This document shows, in pieces, positions 1 to 7,033 of a stretch of 8,055 bases of DNA. The DNA comes from an uncultured Lachnospiraceae bacterium. Its GTDB lineage: Bacteria > Bacillota_A > Clostridia > Lachnospirales > Lachnospiraceae. Within the stretch, counting starts at the first letter, position 1. Every line of letters begins with the position of its first letter. Made by a program: the position numbers and the translations under genes. The notes beneath the pieces are model-generated. The model saw nothing but the letters and a program-made list of their open reading frames with translations, was not told the DNA's origin and made no database searches. Location of the stretch: positions 1-8,055 of the forward strand of contig CACXGS010000200.1 in assembly GCA_902767195.1 (NCBI GenBank), written 5' to 3'.

Positions 1-392
1 CCGGTCTCTTTCTCCCCGTTAATAATCGCCCACTGCATGGGTGCAGCGCCGCGGTATTTCGGGAGAAGGGAGGCATGGACGTTAATACATCCGTAGCGGG
101 GGAGATCCAGAATCACTTCGGGAAGGATCCGGCCAAAGGCGACTACTACGATGGCATCGGGATCCATGGCTTTCAGCTCTGCCAGGAAAGCCTCATCCTT
201 CATTCGGTCAGGCTGGAAAACAGGGATACCATGTTCCAGCGCTTTCTCCTTTACCGGCGGATACTGGACTTTCTTTCCCCGGCCCTTTTTCCGGTCCGGC
301 TGTGTGACCACACCGATCACTTCATGATTCTGTATCAGTACATCCAAGGTTGGCACCGCAAAATCCGGTGTCCCCATAAAAACGATTCTCAT
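1..392 (-). CDS. fmt: Methionyl-tRNA formyltransferase, N-terminal part, cut by left window edge
   Basis: Fmt transfers a formyl group from 10-formyl-tetrahydrofolate to methionyl-tRNA(fMet) in the cytoplasm, making the initiator tRNA for translation. About 130 residues are readable on the minus strand, starting [14 protein letters not shown], the classic first beta strand and loop of the family. The formyltransferase signature [15 protein letters not shown] is intact, with the catalytic-type Asn at residue 104, His at 106 and SLLP at 108-111. The C-terminal tRNA-binding domain lies beyond the window; the family is usually about 310 residues. The ATG at 390-392 overlaps the def stop codon in an ATGA arrangement, so translation is probably coupled to def. 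The ribosome-binding GAGG at 400-403 lies 7 bases upstream, inside the poly-glutamate codons of def. The identification is secure; only the 3' end is missing. Confidence 0.96.
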   Translation of the reverse strand, partial: MRIVFMGTPDFAVPTLDVLIQNHEVIGVVTQPDRKKGRGKKVQYPPVKEKALEHGIPVFQPDRMKDEAFLAELKAMDPDAIVVVAFGRILPEVILDLPRYGCINVHASLLPKYRGAAPMQWAIINGEKET

Positions 393-868
393 TCTTCTTC
401 CTCTTCTTCTTCAACATCACGGTAGGGCTCGCTTGCCCGTTCACCATATAAGACACCGTTAAGATGATCCATCTCATGAAGGAAACAGCGGGCCTTCAGT
501 CCTTCTGCTTCGTAGATGACTTCATTCATATCCATATCAAGAGATTTCACCTTTACATAGTCCGGCCTGGTCACCAGGGCGCATTTGCCCGGTACGGAAA
601 GGCAGCCTTCCTCATCGGTCTGTTCGCCGGAGGATTCAATCACTTCCGGGTTGATCAGTACCACCGGATCATCATCCATCACATCCACCACGCAGACACG
701 GCGGAGAATTCCCACCTGGGGTGCCGCCAGTCCTACTCCGTGATTCTCATACATGGTATCAAACAAATCTTCAATTAAAGTTTCAATCCCGGCGGTAATA
801 TTCTTCACCGGCTTGCACTGTTTCTCCAGGATGGGATCCCCGATATAGCGCAGCTTTCTGGTTGCCAT
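389..868 (-). CDS. def: Peptide deformylase with a poly-glutamate C-terminal tail
   Basis: Def is a metal-dependent hydrolase that removes the N-formyl group from nascent proteins at the ribosome exit. The 159-residue product carries all three family motifs: GVGLAAPQ at residues 44-51, EGCLSVP at 87-93 and HEMDH at 131-135. By homology the metal ligands are Cys89, His131 and His135, with Glu132 catalytic. Length is typical of the bacterial enzyme. The protein ends in seven consecutive glutamates (residues 153-159), which lie beyond the catalytic fold. The start is well supported: AAGGAG sits 6 bases before the ATG, and the gene begins 25 bases after the priA stop codon. It overlaps fmt by four bases (ATGA), giving the common def-fmt pair whose products undo and install the same formyl group. 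Confidence 0.97.
   Translation of the reverse strand: MATRKLRYIGDPILEKQCKPVKNITAGIETLIEDLFDTMYENHGVGLAAPQVGILRRVCVVDVMDDDPVVLINPEVIESSGEQTDEEGCLSVPGKCALVTRPDYVKVKSLDMDMNEVIYEAEGLKARCFLHEMDHLNGVLYGERASEPYRDVEEEEEEE
400..403 (-). promoter_or_regulatory. Ribosome binding site of fmt inside the def poly-Glu codons
   Basis: On the minus strand, GAGG lies 7 bases before the fmt ATG within a purine-only run of GAA and GAG codons. The only GAG codon in the Glu run supplies the Shine-Dalgarno core; the other six are GAA. The assignment is by position and sequence only. Confidence 0.6.
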
Positions 869-893
869 ATTTTTCTCCTTTGCGATTATTCTA

Positions 894-3158
894 TTAATAA
901 CTCCTCATAGGATCCAGATCGAACTGAACCTGAATCCTGGAAAACATTTCATGTTCCTGCAGCACAGTCTCCAGTCTCTGACGAAGATCCGTCAGCCGGT
1001 CCCTGTCATCACTCTTCAGGTAGAGCAGATAGCGGTAGACATCCTTGATTCTTGATATAGAGGCGCTTCCCGGATTCAGAATCATGACCGGTTCCTCCTC
1101 CTTCTCCTGGCTCTTCTCCAGCATTCTCACAATCCTGGCCTGGCCGATCCGGGCCTCTTCCTCCTCCGCTGACTGGATCAGGATAGCCAGGATGTGGCCG
1201 AAGGGAGGATATCCCATCATTTTACGGTAGGCAGTCTCATTTTCATAGAAGGTCTCATAGGACTGGGCTGCCGCCGCGCATACGGCGTAATGTTCAGGAC
1301 GGTAGGTCTGGATAACCACCATCCCCTTTTTATCTCCCCTTCCGGCTCTTCCGGCAGCCTGGCAGAGAAGCTGGAAGGTTCTCTCCCCGCTTCGGAAATC
1401 CCTGTCAAACATGGATAAGTCCGCGGAAAGGACTCCCACCAGGGTCACATTGGCGTAGTCGTGTCCCTTGACGATCATCTGGGTTCCCAGCAGGATATCC
1501 GCCTCCCTGTTGGAAAAGGCGGCCAGAATCTGATCGTGGGCGTTCTTACGCCGGGTGGTATCCGCATCCATCCGAAGTACCTTCGCCTGGGGAAATTCCC
1601 CCCGAAGGGCTGCCTCAATCTTCTCGGTTCCAATCCCGAAAGCCGCCACGTGAGGGCTGCCGCACTCCGGGCAGACCTGTTCAAAACGTCTGCTGAAACC
1701 GCAGTAATGACACACCAGGGTGCCATTGCGATGATAGGTCATGGAAACATCACAGTGGGGACATTTCAGAACATGTCCGCAGCTGCGGCAGGAAACAAAT
1801 CCCGCAAAACCCCGCCGGTTCACAAAGAGCATGATCTGCTCCCGCCTGTCAAGGCGGTCACTGATCAGTTCCCTGAGACGGTCGCTGAATATGGACCGGT
1901 TCCCTCTTCGGAACTCTTCCCGAAGGTCCACGATCTCGGTATCCGGCATCCTGCTCCCGCCGGGCCTCTGCCTCAGGGTCAGAAGCCGGTATTCTCCCCG
2001 GACTGCCTTTTCATAAGTCTCCGTCAGAGGAGTGGCGGAACCCAGAACCAGACTTGCTCCGGCCAGACGGGCCCGGAAAGCTGCCACATCGACAGCATGG
2101 TATTTGGGCGTTGTATCACTTTTAAATGCACTGTCGTGCTCTTCGTCGATAATTATGATTCCCAGATCCTGAACCGGGGCGAAAAGGGCGGAACGGGGAC
2201 CGATCACCACGTCAGCCTCCCTCCGGCGAATCCTCTCCGACGCATCATAGCGCTCTCCCTTAGACATGCGGGAATTGACCACGGCAATCCGGTTTCCGAA
2301 GTGCTCGTAAAAGCGGCGCACCGTCTGATAGGTCAGGGAAATCTCGGGAATCAGAACAATGGCCTGCTTTCCCTGCTCCAGAACATGGCGGATCATCGAA
2401 AGGTATACTTCTGTTTTTCCACTTCCGGTCACACCGTAGAGAAGATAGGTCTCTCTCTTTCCCTGATCATAGTCTTCAAAGAAAGTCCGGCAGGCCAGGC
2501 TCTGCTCATCATTCAAATCTATATTTTTCGATATAACAGGAATCGCTTCATAGGGATTGCGCCAGGATATTCTCTCCTGCCACTCCAGGATTCCCTGCTT
2601 TGCAAGTTTCTTTAATTCCGCTGCCGGAAGGGCAGACACTTCCATGGCCTCCTCTTTGGATATCTCCCCTTTCTCGAGGAGAAGGGTAAGAAGGGCCCTT
2701 CTTCTGCCGGCGTGTCTTCTCTCATAGGCCTCCAGAAGGTCTTTCACTCTCTGATGGTCTGCCAGCAGCTTAATCCGGACTTCTGTCCTGGGCTTCACCC
2801 GGGTCCTGACGGGCATCACAGTCCGCAGGGCCTGGATCATGGTGGATCCGTATCGTTCTCTCAGAAAGCCGGCCACCTGAATCAGCTGGGACTCGACGGA
2901 TATGCTCTCATCCTCAACGGAAAGGATCTCCTTGATCCGGTCCGGCTCATAATCAGGCTTCTCTCTCCTGGCAATGATAAAACCGGTGATCTGCCGGTTC
3001 CCTTTTCCGAAAGGGATCCGGACCTGGGATCCCACCCTGGCACGTGTCAGAAAACGGTCCGGTATCCTGTACTGAAAGATCCGGTCCAGGGCTTCATGAG
3101 ATATATCTACAACGATATCTGCATATCTGAATTGATCAATATTTTCCGGCAAGGACAT
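894..3158 (-). CDS. priA: Primosomal protein N', replication-restart DNA helicase PriA
   Basis: PriA recognises stalled or abandoned replication forks, unwinds DNA 3' to 5' and helps reload the replicative helicase. From the ATG chosen here the protein has 754 residues, normal for the family. The N-terminal 3'-DNA-binding region (DIVVDISHEALDRIFQYRIP, about residues 14-33) leads to the helicase core, with Walker A GVTGSGKT at 242-249 and Walker B DEEH at 338-341. A zinc-binding insert has eight cysteines in four CxxC pairs at 457/460, 466/469, 483/486 and 496/499. Motif VI, QAAGRAGRG, begins at 600. The reading frame stays open to a GTG at 3179, but the ATG at 3158 has AGGAGGAG 10 bases upstream and avoids an atypical RRRLFR extension. 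The gene begins inside the 3' end of the murE-like gene, a 23-base overlap suggesting coupled translation. Confidence 0.97.
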   Translation of the reverse strand: MSLPENIDQFRYADIVVDISHEALDRIFQYRIPDRFLTRARVGSQVRIPFGKGNRQITGFIIARREKPDYEPDRIKEILSVEDESISVESQLIQVAGFLRERYGSTMIQALRTVMPVRTRVKPRTEVRIKLLADHQRVKDLLEAYERRHAGRRRALLTLLLEKGEISKEEAMEVSALPAAELKKLAKQGILEWQERISWRNPYEAIPVISKNIDLNDEQSLACRTFFEDYDQGKRETYLLYGVTGSGKTEVYLSMIRHVLEQGKQAIVLIPEISLTYQTVRRFYEHFGNRIAVVNSRMSKGERYDASERIRRREADVVIGPRSALFAPVQDLGIIIIDEEHDSAFKSDTTPKYHAVDVAAFRARLAGASLVLGSATPLTETYEKAVRGEYRLLTLRQRPGGSRMPDTEIVDLREEFRRGNRSIFSDRLRELISDRLDRREQIMLFVNRRGFAGFVSCRSCGHVLKCPHCDVSMTYHRNGTLVCHYCGFSRRFEQVCPECGSPHVAAFGIGTEKIEAALRGEFPQAKVLRMDADTTRRKNAHDQILAAFSNREADILLGTQMIVKGHDYANVTLVGVLSADLSMFDRDFRSGERTFQLLCQAAGRAGRGDKKGMVVIQTYRPEHYAVCAAAAQSYETFYENETAYRKMMGYPPFGHILAILIQSAEEEEARIGQARIVRMLEKSQEKEEEPVMILNPGSASISRIKDVYRYLLYLKSDDRDRLTDLRQRLETVLQEHEMFSRIQVQFDLDPMRSY

Positions 3159-4605
3159 CCTGAACAATCTCCTCCTCACTCATGTGATGCTTCACTCCCC
3201 TGATCTCCTGATAGGTCTCATGTCCTTTCCCTGCAAGAATAACGATATCTCCGGGAAGGCTGTGATTCATCACGTAGGAAATGGCTTCCCGCCGGTCGGT
3301 GATGGAGATCCACTCCCCGTCGGTCTTGCGGATGCCAGTCAGAATGTCTTCGATGATGTCTTCCGGCTCCTCAAAACGGGGATTATCCGAAGTGACCACG
3401 GTAAGATCAGCCAGTCTTCCGGACACCTCTCCCATCTCAAAACGGCGAAGTTTCGACCGGTTGCCTCCGCATCCGAAAAGACATACCAGCCTCGGCGGAT
3501 TGTAAGCGCGGAGGGTCAGAAGAATACTCTCTAAAGCCACAGCATTGTGGGCATAGTCTACAATCAAAGTATAGTCCGAACCCGTGGGGATGATCTGGAC
3601 CCGTCCCTTCACCGCAAAGTGAATCAGACTCTCCCGGATATCATCGAGGGAGACGCCGATGTGGCCACAGACGGCGATGGCACCAAGAGCATTATGTACA
3701 TTAAATGTTCCCGGTACACTGCAGGAGACCCGTCCCTCATAGCGGCCCTTCAGCTCGAAATCCACCCCCAGGAAATCCTTGTCCCTGGTCAGCTTGATGT
3801 CAGTAGCAGTAAGGTCTGCCCCGGGAAGGATACCGAAAGTCTCGATGGGACAGACGGCATTCTTTGTGATCTCTTCAAAATGTTCATCATCTTTGTTGGC
3901 GAATCCGAAACGGCACTGGGAGAAGAGCATACTCTTACAGAGAAGGTATTCTTCGAAACTCTCATGCTCGTTGGGTCCGATATGATCCGGAGTCAGATTG
4001 GTAAACAGACCATAGTCAAAATTGATTCCCGCTGTCCGGTGAAGCTTGAATCCCTGAGAGGAAGCCTCCATTACCATCATGTCACATCCCTCGTCAACCA
4101 TTCGGCGCATCAGCCGGTGGAGCTCATAGGACTCCGGTGTCGTATTATTCACGGGGATATGCTCATCACCGATGCAGACTTCAATGGTGCCGATCACTCC
4201 GACTTTATGACCGGCATGCTCCAGGATATTCCGGATCATGTAAGTGGTGGTTGTCTTCCCCTTGGTACCTGTAACCGCTATGGTCGTCAGCTCCTCGGCC
4301 GGATACCCGAACCAGGCTGCCGAAATCAGCGCCATGGCATAACGGGTATCTTTCACTTTGATCACGGTAACCTTTTCCGGCAGGGATACATCATCCTGTA
4401 CCACGACGACAGCTGCTCCTTTCGAAGCCGCCTCGTCCGCGTAATCATGGCCGTCAAAGGAAGCTCCCTTAATGCACAGAAACAGACAGCCCTCTGACAG
4501 CTTCCGCGAATCGTTGACAACAGCGGAAACTTCCGTGTCCAGGCTGCCTTGTATTAAAGTATATTCTAAATGTTCGGTCAACTGACCTAATGTCATTCCA
4601 GTCAT
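3136..4605 (-). CDS. murE: MurE-type UDP-N-acetylmuramoyl-tripeptide synthetase (divergent)
   Basis: MurE ligases add the third stem-peptide residue to UDP-MurNAc-L-Ala-D-Glu in the cytoplasmic stage of peptidoglycan synthesis, using ATP. The 489-residue protein has a MurE-like N-terminal domain (NDSR at 31-34), ATP loop TGTKGKTTT at 112-120, TTPE at 155-158, SSQG at 182-185, a Lys at 224 where the carbamylated lysine is expected, DYAH at 350-353, DNPR at 407-410 and AGKGHE at 458-463. DNPR is the motif associated with meso-diaminopimelate specificity. Several sites differ from typical MurE: HIGPNEH follows the FTNLTPD segment instead of an HLDxHG-like sequence, DYAHNAV replaces DYAHTPD, and GGNRSK replaces GGDRDK. 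It may therefore be the housekeeping enzyme of this lineage or a second, specialised Mur ligase. GGAG lies 11 bases before the ATG. It is the first gene of the murE-priA-def-fmt unit and occupies the slot where coaBC sits in Bacillus. Confidence 0.87.
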   Translation of the reverse strand: MTGMTLGQLTEHLEYTLIQGSLDTEVSAVVNDSRKLSEGCLFLCIKGASFDGHDYADEAASKGAAVVVVQDDVSLPEKVTVIKVKDTRYAMALISAAWFGYPAEELTTIAVTGTKGKTTTTYMIRNILEHAGHKVGVIGTIEVCIGDEHIPVNNTTPESYELHRLMRRMVDEGCDMMVMEASSQGFKLHRTAGINFDYGLFTNLTPDHIGPNEHESFEEYLLCKSMLFSQCRFGFANKDDEHFEEITKNAVCPIETFGILPGADLTATDIKLTRDKDFLGVDFELKGRYEGRVSCSVPGTFNVHNALGAIAVCGHIGVSLDDIRESLIHFAVKGRVQIIPTGSDYTLIVDYAHNAVALESILLTLRAYNPPRLVCLFGCGGNRSKLRRFEMGEVSGRLADLTVVTSDNPRFEEPEDIIEDILTGIRKTDGEWISITDRREAISYVMNHSLPGDIVILAGKGHETYQEIRGVKHHMSEEEIVQDVLAGKY

Positions 4606-4663
4606 GTCAATATATTCTCCAATCCGGGCACTAACCCATATTAAATATCATAGACTATCATTT

Positions 4664-4692
4664 ATTTTACCCTTTTCCCCAATCCTTTTCCA
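4664..4692 (-). promoter_or_regulatory. Candidate sigma-A promoter for the murE-priA-def-fmt unit
   Basis: Reading the minus strand, TGGAAA at 4687-4692 (4 of 6 matches to the -35 consensus) is separated by exactly 17 bases from TAAAAT at 4664-4669 (5 of 6 matches to the -10). This predicts a leader of roughly 50 bases before the murE-like ATG. It lies in an AT-rich gap downstream of the rpoZ terminator, where a promoter is needed if the downstream genes are not expressed by readthrough. Other weak -10-like words such as TATGAT occur nearby, so the exact site is uncertain. Confidence 0.4.
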
Positions 4693-4765
4693 TTAAAGAA
4701 GTGTTAAGAATACTCGCAGTTTATTACCAATATGTAAATTATTACGAAGCCATGAAAATACAGAC

Positions 4766-4816
4766 AAAAAAACAAGATGCTTAGCTCCGGTATCACCGTA
4801 GAGCGACAGCATCCTG
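4766..4816 (-). terminator. Rho-independent terminator after rpoZ
   Basis: On the minus-strand transcript, CAGGAUGCU (4816-4808) pairs with AGCAUCUUG (4781-4773), a 9-bp stem with one G-U wobble. Inside it GCUC/GAGC and CGGU/ACCG form a further stacked hairpin with a GAU loop. Seven uridines (4772-4766) follow at once. The wobble pairs only in the minus-strand RNA and the U tract is on the same side, so the terminator acts on transcripts from rpoZ. It begins about 32 bases after the rpoZ stop codon. Confidence 0.88.
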
Positions 4817-4847
4817 TCTGTGTTCTCTGATGGTAAAAGAGTCTGCC

Positions 4848-5162
4848 CTACTGGGTAAATGCAGGATCCGACTCCTCAAGCTCCTCAAAGGGCCCTTCAA
4901 TATTCACTGTATTGCCAACAGGAATCTCCTCGTCCTCGCCGAGAATCTTCAGGCTGCCGTCATACAGTTCTTTTACTGCTACAGAAAGGGGCTTGTCTCC
5001 CTCTGAACTCTCCACACGGCTGTCCCCGTGGTCGATCAGTTCTCTGGCTCTTTTTGCTGTAGCGATAACGATAGAATAGCGGCTGTTAATGACCGGCTCC
5101 TCCCCCTCATTATCCTCAACATTAATCTTTTCCATTAACTCAGTATAAGATGGATGTAACAT
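4848..5162 (-). CDS. rpoZ: DNA-directed RNA polymerase omega subunit
   Basis: Omega is the small accessory subunit that wraps the beta' C-terminus and aids RNA polymerase assembly. The 104-residue product begins MLHPSYTELMEKIN and contains the family core NSRYSIVIATAKRAR at residues 26-40, followed by KPLSVAVKEL at 57-66. The region after residue 76 is acidic (for example GEDEEI and EELEESD) and likely flexible. The start ATG has AAGGAG about 8 bases upstream. The gene follows gmk after 44 bases, the conserved gmk-rpoZ arrangement, and is the last gene before a strong intrinsic terminator. Confidence 0.93.
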   Translation of the reverse strand: MLHPSYTELMEKINVEDNEGEEPVINSRYSIVIATAKRARELIDHGDSRVESSEGDKPLSVAVKELYDGSLKILGEDEEIPVGNTVNIEGPFEELEESDPAFTQ

Positions 5163-5206
5163 AATAAAGACTCCTTTCTGTGTGCTGTAATCCTTCGTCC
5201 GACAAT

Positions 5207-5854
5207 TTATCGGGTCTCTGTATCTGATATACTTTTCCTGAGATCCTCCCGGATCCGGGAAATGAATTCTTTGTTCCTCTCCATGCGGCAGCGCTCGGCT
5301 TCAATGATCGAGCAGATCAGTTCAGCGCTCTCTTCCACCTTACCGTCCTCATTACAGACAATATAATCGTAACTGGGCATATCGGCAGCTTCCTCCACCG
5401 CCCGTTCCATTCTCTTGCGGATGGTATCCTCGTTTTCTGTTCCTCTGTCCGTAAGCCGCTGGTGCATGGTCCCGGCAGTGGGAACCGAAATGAAAATGAG
5501 AATAGCATCGGGATACTGCTCCTTGACCAGGAGTGCTCCCTGGACTTCGATCTCCAGGATCACTACCTGTCCGTCTTCCAGACAGGACTCCACATAGCTT
5601 CTGGGTGTCCCGTAATAATTATCCACATAGCGGGCATACTCGATTAGTCCGTCTTTGGCAATCAGCTCTTCAAACTCTTCCCTGCTCAGAAAAAAATAAT
5701 CCCTGCCGTCCTGCTCCCCTTCTCTGGGAGCCCGGGTCGTTGCCGAAACGGATAAGTTAAATCCATGCTCCTCCACAAGCCGACGGATCACCGTTCCCTT
5801 TCCCGCTCCCGAGAAACCGGAGATCACTACCAGGCTGCCTCTCTTATTCATCAT
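5207..5854 (-). CDS. gmk: Guanylate kinase
   Basis: Gmk phosphorylates GMP to GDP with ATP, an essential step in GTP and dGTP supply. From the start chosen here it has 215 residues, within the usual 200-215 range. The P-loop GFSGAGKGT lies at residues 13-21, the GMP-binding region SATTRAPREGEQDGRDYFF begins at 37, and YYGTP at 80-84 is also typical. The frame is open from an ATG at 5863 that overlaps the remA stop codon, but the ribosome-binding AGGAGG at 5865-5870 would be only one base from it. The ATG at 5854 has 10-base spacing and gives MMNKRGSLVVISG, matching the family's usual short N-terminus. The ATG at 5851 is also possible. The site lies in the 3' end of remA, so the two genes are probably translationally coupled. 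Confidence 0.96.
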   Translation of the reverse strand: MMNKRGSLVVISGFSGAGKGTVIRRLVEEHGFNLSVSATTRAPREGEQDGRDYFFLSREEFEELIAKDGLIEYARYVDNYYGTPRSYVESCLEDGQVVILEIEVQGALLVKEQYPDAILIFISVPTAGTMHQRLTDRGTENEDTIRKRMERAVEEAADMPSYDYIVCNEDGKVEESAELICSIIEAERCRMERNKEFISRIREDLRKSISDTETR

Positions 5855-5859
5855 GTATT

Positions 5860-6129
5860 TCATCCCTCCTGAAAAGGATCATGATCTTCCTGACAGCGGG
5901 CAGAAAGCGTATCTGTCGTCAGTGCCGACAAAACGATATGGCCGCTCTCCATAACAAGAACCGTCCTTGTCCGCCTTCCACAGGTAGCATCCACAGCTTT
6001 CCCCTCATCTCTGGCAGTCTGTATCATCCGCTTAATGGGTGCGGCATCCGTGCTGACCATGGAAATGATCTTGTCTTTGTTCACCATATTGCCGAATCCG
6101 ATTCCGATAAAAGAACTGGACTTACTCAA
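5860..6129 (-). CDS. remA: RemA/DUF370 family DNA-binding regulator, TTG start
   Basis: RemA is a small DNA-binding protein; in Bacillus subtilis it forms oligomers and activates biofilm-matrix and osmoprotection genes. Its targets in this organism are unknown. The 89-residue product shows the whole family pattern: FIGIGFGNMV near residues 7-16, SAPIKRMIQ-like TDAAPIKRMIQTARDEG at 27-43, and GRRTRTVLVMESGHIVLSA at 51-69. Position 50 is Cys where DATYGRRTR is the usual form. No in-frame ATG exists before the conserved FGN segment. The start chosen is TTG at 6127-6129, 7 bases after AGGTG, giving MSKSSSFIGIGFGN. It overlaps the 3' end of yicC by 8 bases, and the stop codon lies just before the gmk start. 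The gene order yicC-remA-gmk-rpoZ matches Bacillus and supports the call. Confidence 0.92.
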   Translation of the reverse strand: MSKSSSFIGIGFGNMVNKDKIISMVSTDAAPIKRMIQTARDEGKAVDATCGRRTRTVLVMESGHIVLSALTTDTLSARCQEDHDPFQEG

Positions 6130-7000
6130 TATTCTGCACCTGCTCTCTGATCTTTTCGATATCCGTCTTAAACTCAATGGCGTGACCGGATATAGTGAGG
6201 TCATTGGCTTTGGACAGGATGGTATTGGCCTCCCGGTTCATCTCCTGGGCAATAAAATCAAGCTTCCTGCCGATATTGCCGCCCCGGATCAGTTCTTCCT
6301 TCATGGCATCAATATGACTTCTCAGTCTCACTGTCTCCTCATCCACAGAAATCTTATCCGCATAGATGACAACCTCAGTAGCCACTCTGCTCTCATCAAT
6401 GGTAGTGTCCTCGAGAAGATTGTGTACCTTCTCTTCCAGCTTTCTCCGGTAATCCGATACCATATCCGGATATCGCTGCTCCACAATGGCAACATTCTCC
6501 TTCATAGCCTCAAGCTTGGACAGAATGTCTTCTTTCAGATTCTCTCCCTCCCGGGATCTGCTCTCCTGGAACTTCCGGCAGGCTTCCTCCACCGCCTTAT
6601 ATACAACCTCCTCCAGCTGTTCTTCGTTGACAGGAAGGTCCTCCACTGTAATAACCTCCGGGAACCGGCCGATCTGGTATGGCGTAACGGCTTCCTCCAG
6701 GGAAAGCTCCCGTGATAACTCCTTCAGTGCTTCATAATATCCGGAAGCCAGACCGCTGTTAAGCTTCACCGCCGCAGCCCGGTCGGAAAGATCCTCATAG
6801 GATATAAACACATCAATCTTACCCCGGCTGATTCTCTTCTTCAGATAACCGCGTATCCCGATCTCCAGAGCATTCAGCTTCCTGGGCATTCTGATGCTGA
6901 TGTCACAATATCTGTGGTTGACCGCCTTCATCTCCACCGTGACTCTGCTTTCTTCCGTCACGACCTCTCCGCGGCCAAAACCTGTCATACTCTTAACCAA
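6122..7000 (-). CDS. yicC: YicC/YloC family endoribonuclease, TTG start
   Basis: YicC-family proteins are conserved bacterial endoribonucleases; the Escherichia coli member has been linked to small-RNA turnover. The 292-residue product has the N-terminal signature MTGFGR at residues 5-10, KAVNHRY at 25-31 followed by RMPR, and the C-terminal domain with GRKLDFIAQEMNREANT at 244-260 ending in REQVQNIE, all typical. The chosen TTG at 6998-7000 gives MVKSMTGFGRGE, the usual N-terminus, with GAGGTG at 7007-7012 six bases upstream. A GTG at 7009 is in frame but overlaps that ribosome binding site; an ATG at 6988 would leave 18 bases of spacing. It is the first gene of the yicC-remA-gmk-rpoZ unit, with a strong promoter immediately upstream. 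Confidence 0.94.
   Translation of the reverse strand: MVKSMTGFGRGEVVTEESRVTVEMKAVNHRYCDISIRMPRKLNALEIGIRGYLKKRISRGKIDVFISYEDLSDRAAAVKLNSGLASGYYEALKELSRELSLEEAVTPYQIGRFPEVITVEDLPVNEEQLEEVVYKAVEEACRKFQESRSREGENLKEDILSKLEAMKENVAIVEQRYPDMVSDYRRKLEEKVHNLLEDTTIDESRVATEVVIYADKISVDEETVRLRSHIDAMKEELIRGGNIGRKLDFIAQEMNREANTILSKANDLTISGHAIEFKTDIEKIREQVQNIE
6137..6141 (-). promoter_or_regulatory. Ribosome binding site deciding the remA TTG start
   Basis: AGGTG on the minus strand lies within the last codons of yicC, 7 bases before the TTG at 6127-6129. It is the only purine-rich anti-Shine-Dalgarno match near a start codon that keeps the whole RemA fold intact. Confidence 0.55.
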
Positions 7001-7006
7001 GTTCTT

Positions 7007-7012
7007 CACCTC
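7007..7012 (-). promoter_or_regulatory. Ribosome binding site deciding the yicC TTG start
   Basis: GAGGTG on the minus strand is six bases from the TTG at 6998-7000. It includes the GTG that would otherwise be read as an upstream start, which argues against using that GTG. Confidence 0.6.
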
Positions 7013-7033
7013 TGTCTAATTCCGTCAAAGCCG

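Noticed and set aside
75..425. Plus-strand open frame ending in a serine run
   Set aside because: The serine run is the antisense of the Def poly-Glu codons, and the rest is antisense to fmt.
1461..2615. Plus-strand open frame of about 384 codons inside priA
   Set aside because: It runs antisense to intact helicase motifs of PriA, which fully explain the sequence; the predicted protein has no recognisable domain.
3159..3179. GTG at 3179 as the priA start
   Set aside because: It overlaps the AGGAGGAG ribosome binding site that serves the ATG at 3158 and adds an atypical basic extension.
3547..4497. Plus-strand open frame of about 316 codons inside the murE-like gene
   Set aside because: It is antisense to conserved Mur ligase motifs and has no features of its own.
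4606..4765. Possible riboswitch or small RNA in the AT-rich gap between rpoZ and the murE-like gene
   Set aside because: Apart from the promoter-like elements I could find no conserved aptamer-like structure or extra hairpin; the predicted leader is only about 50 bases.
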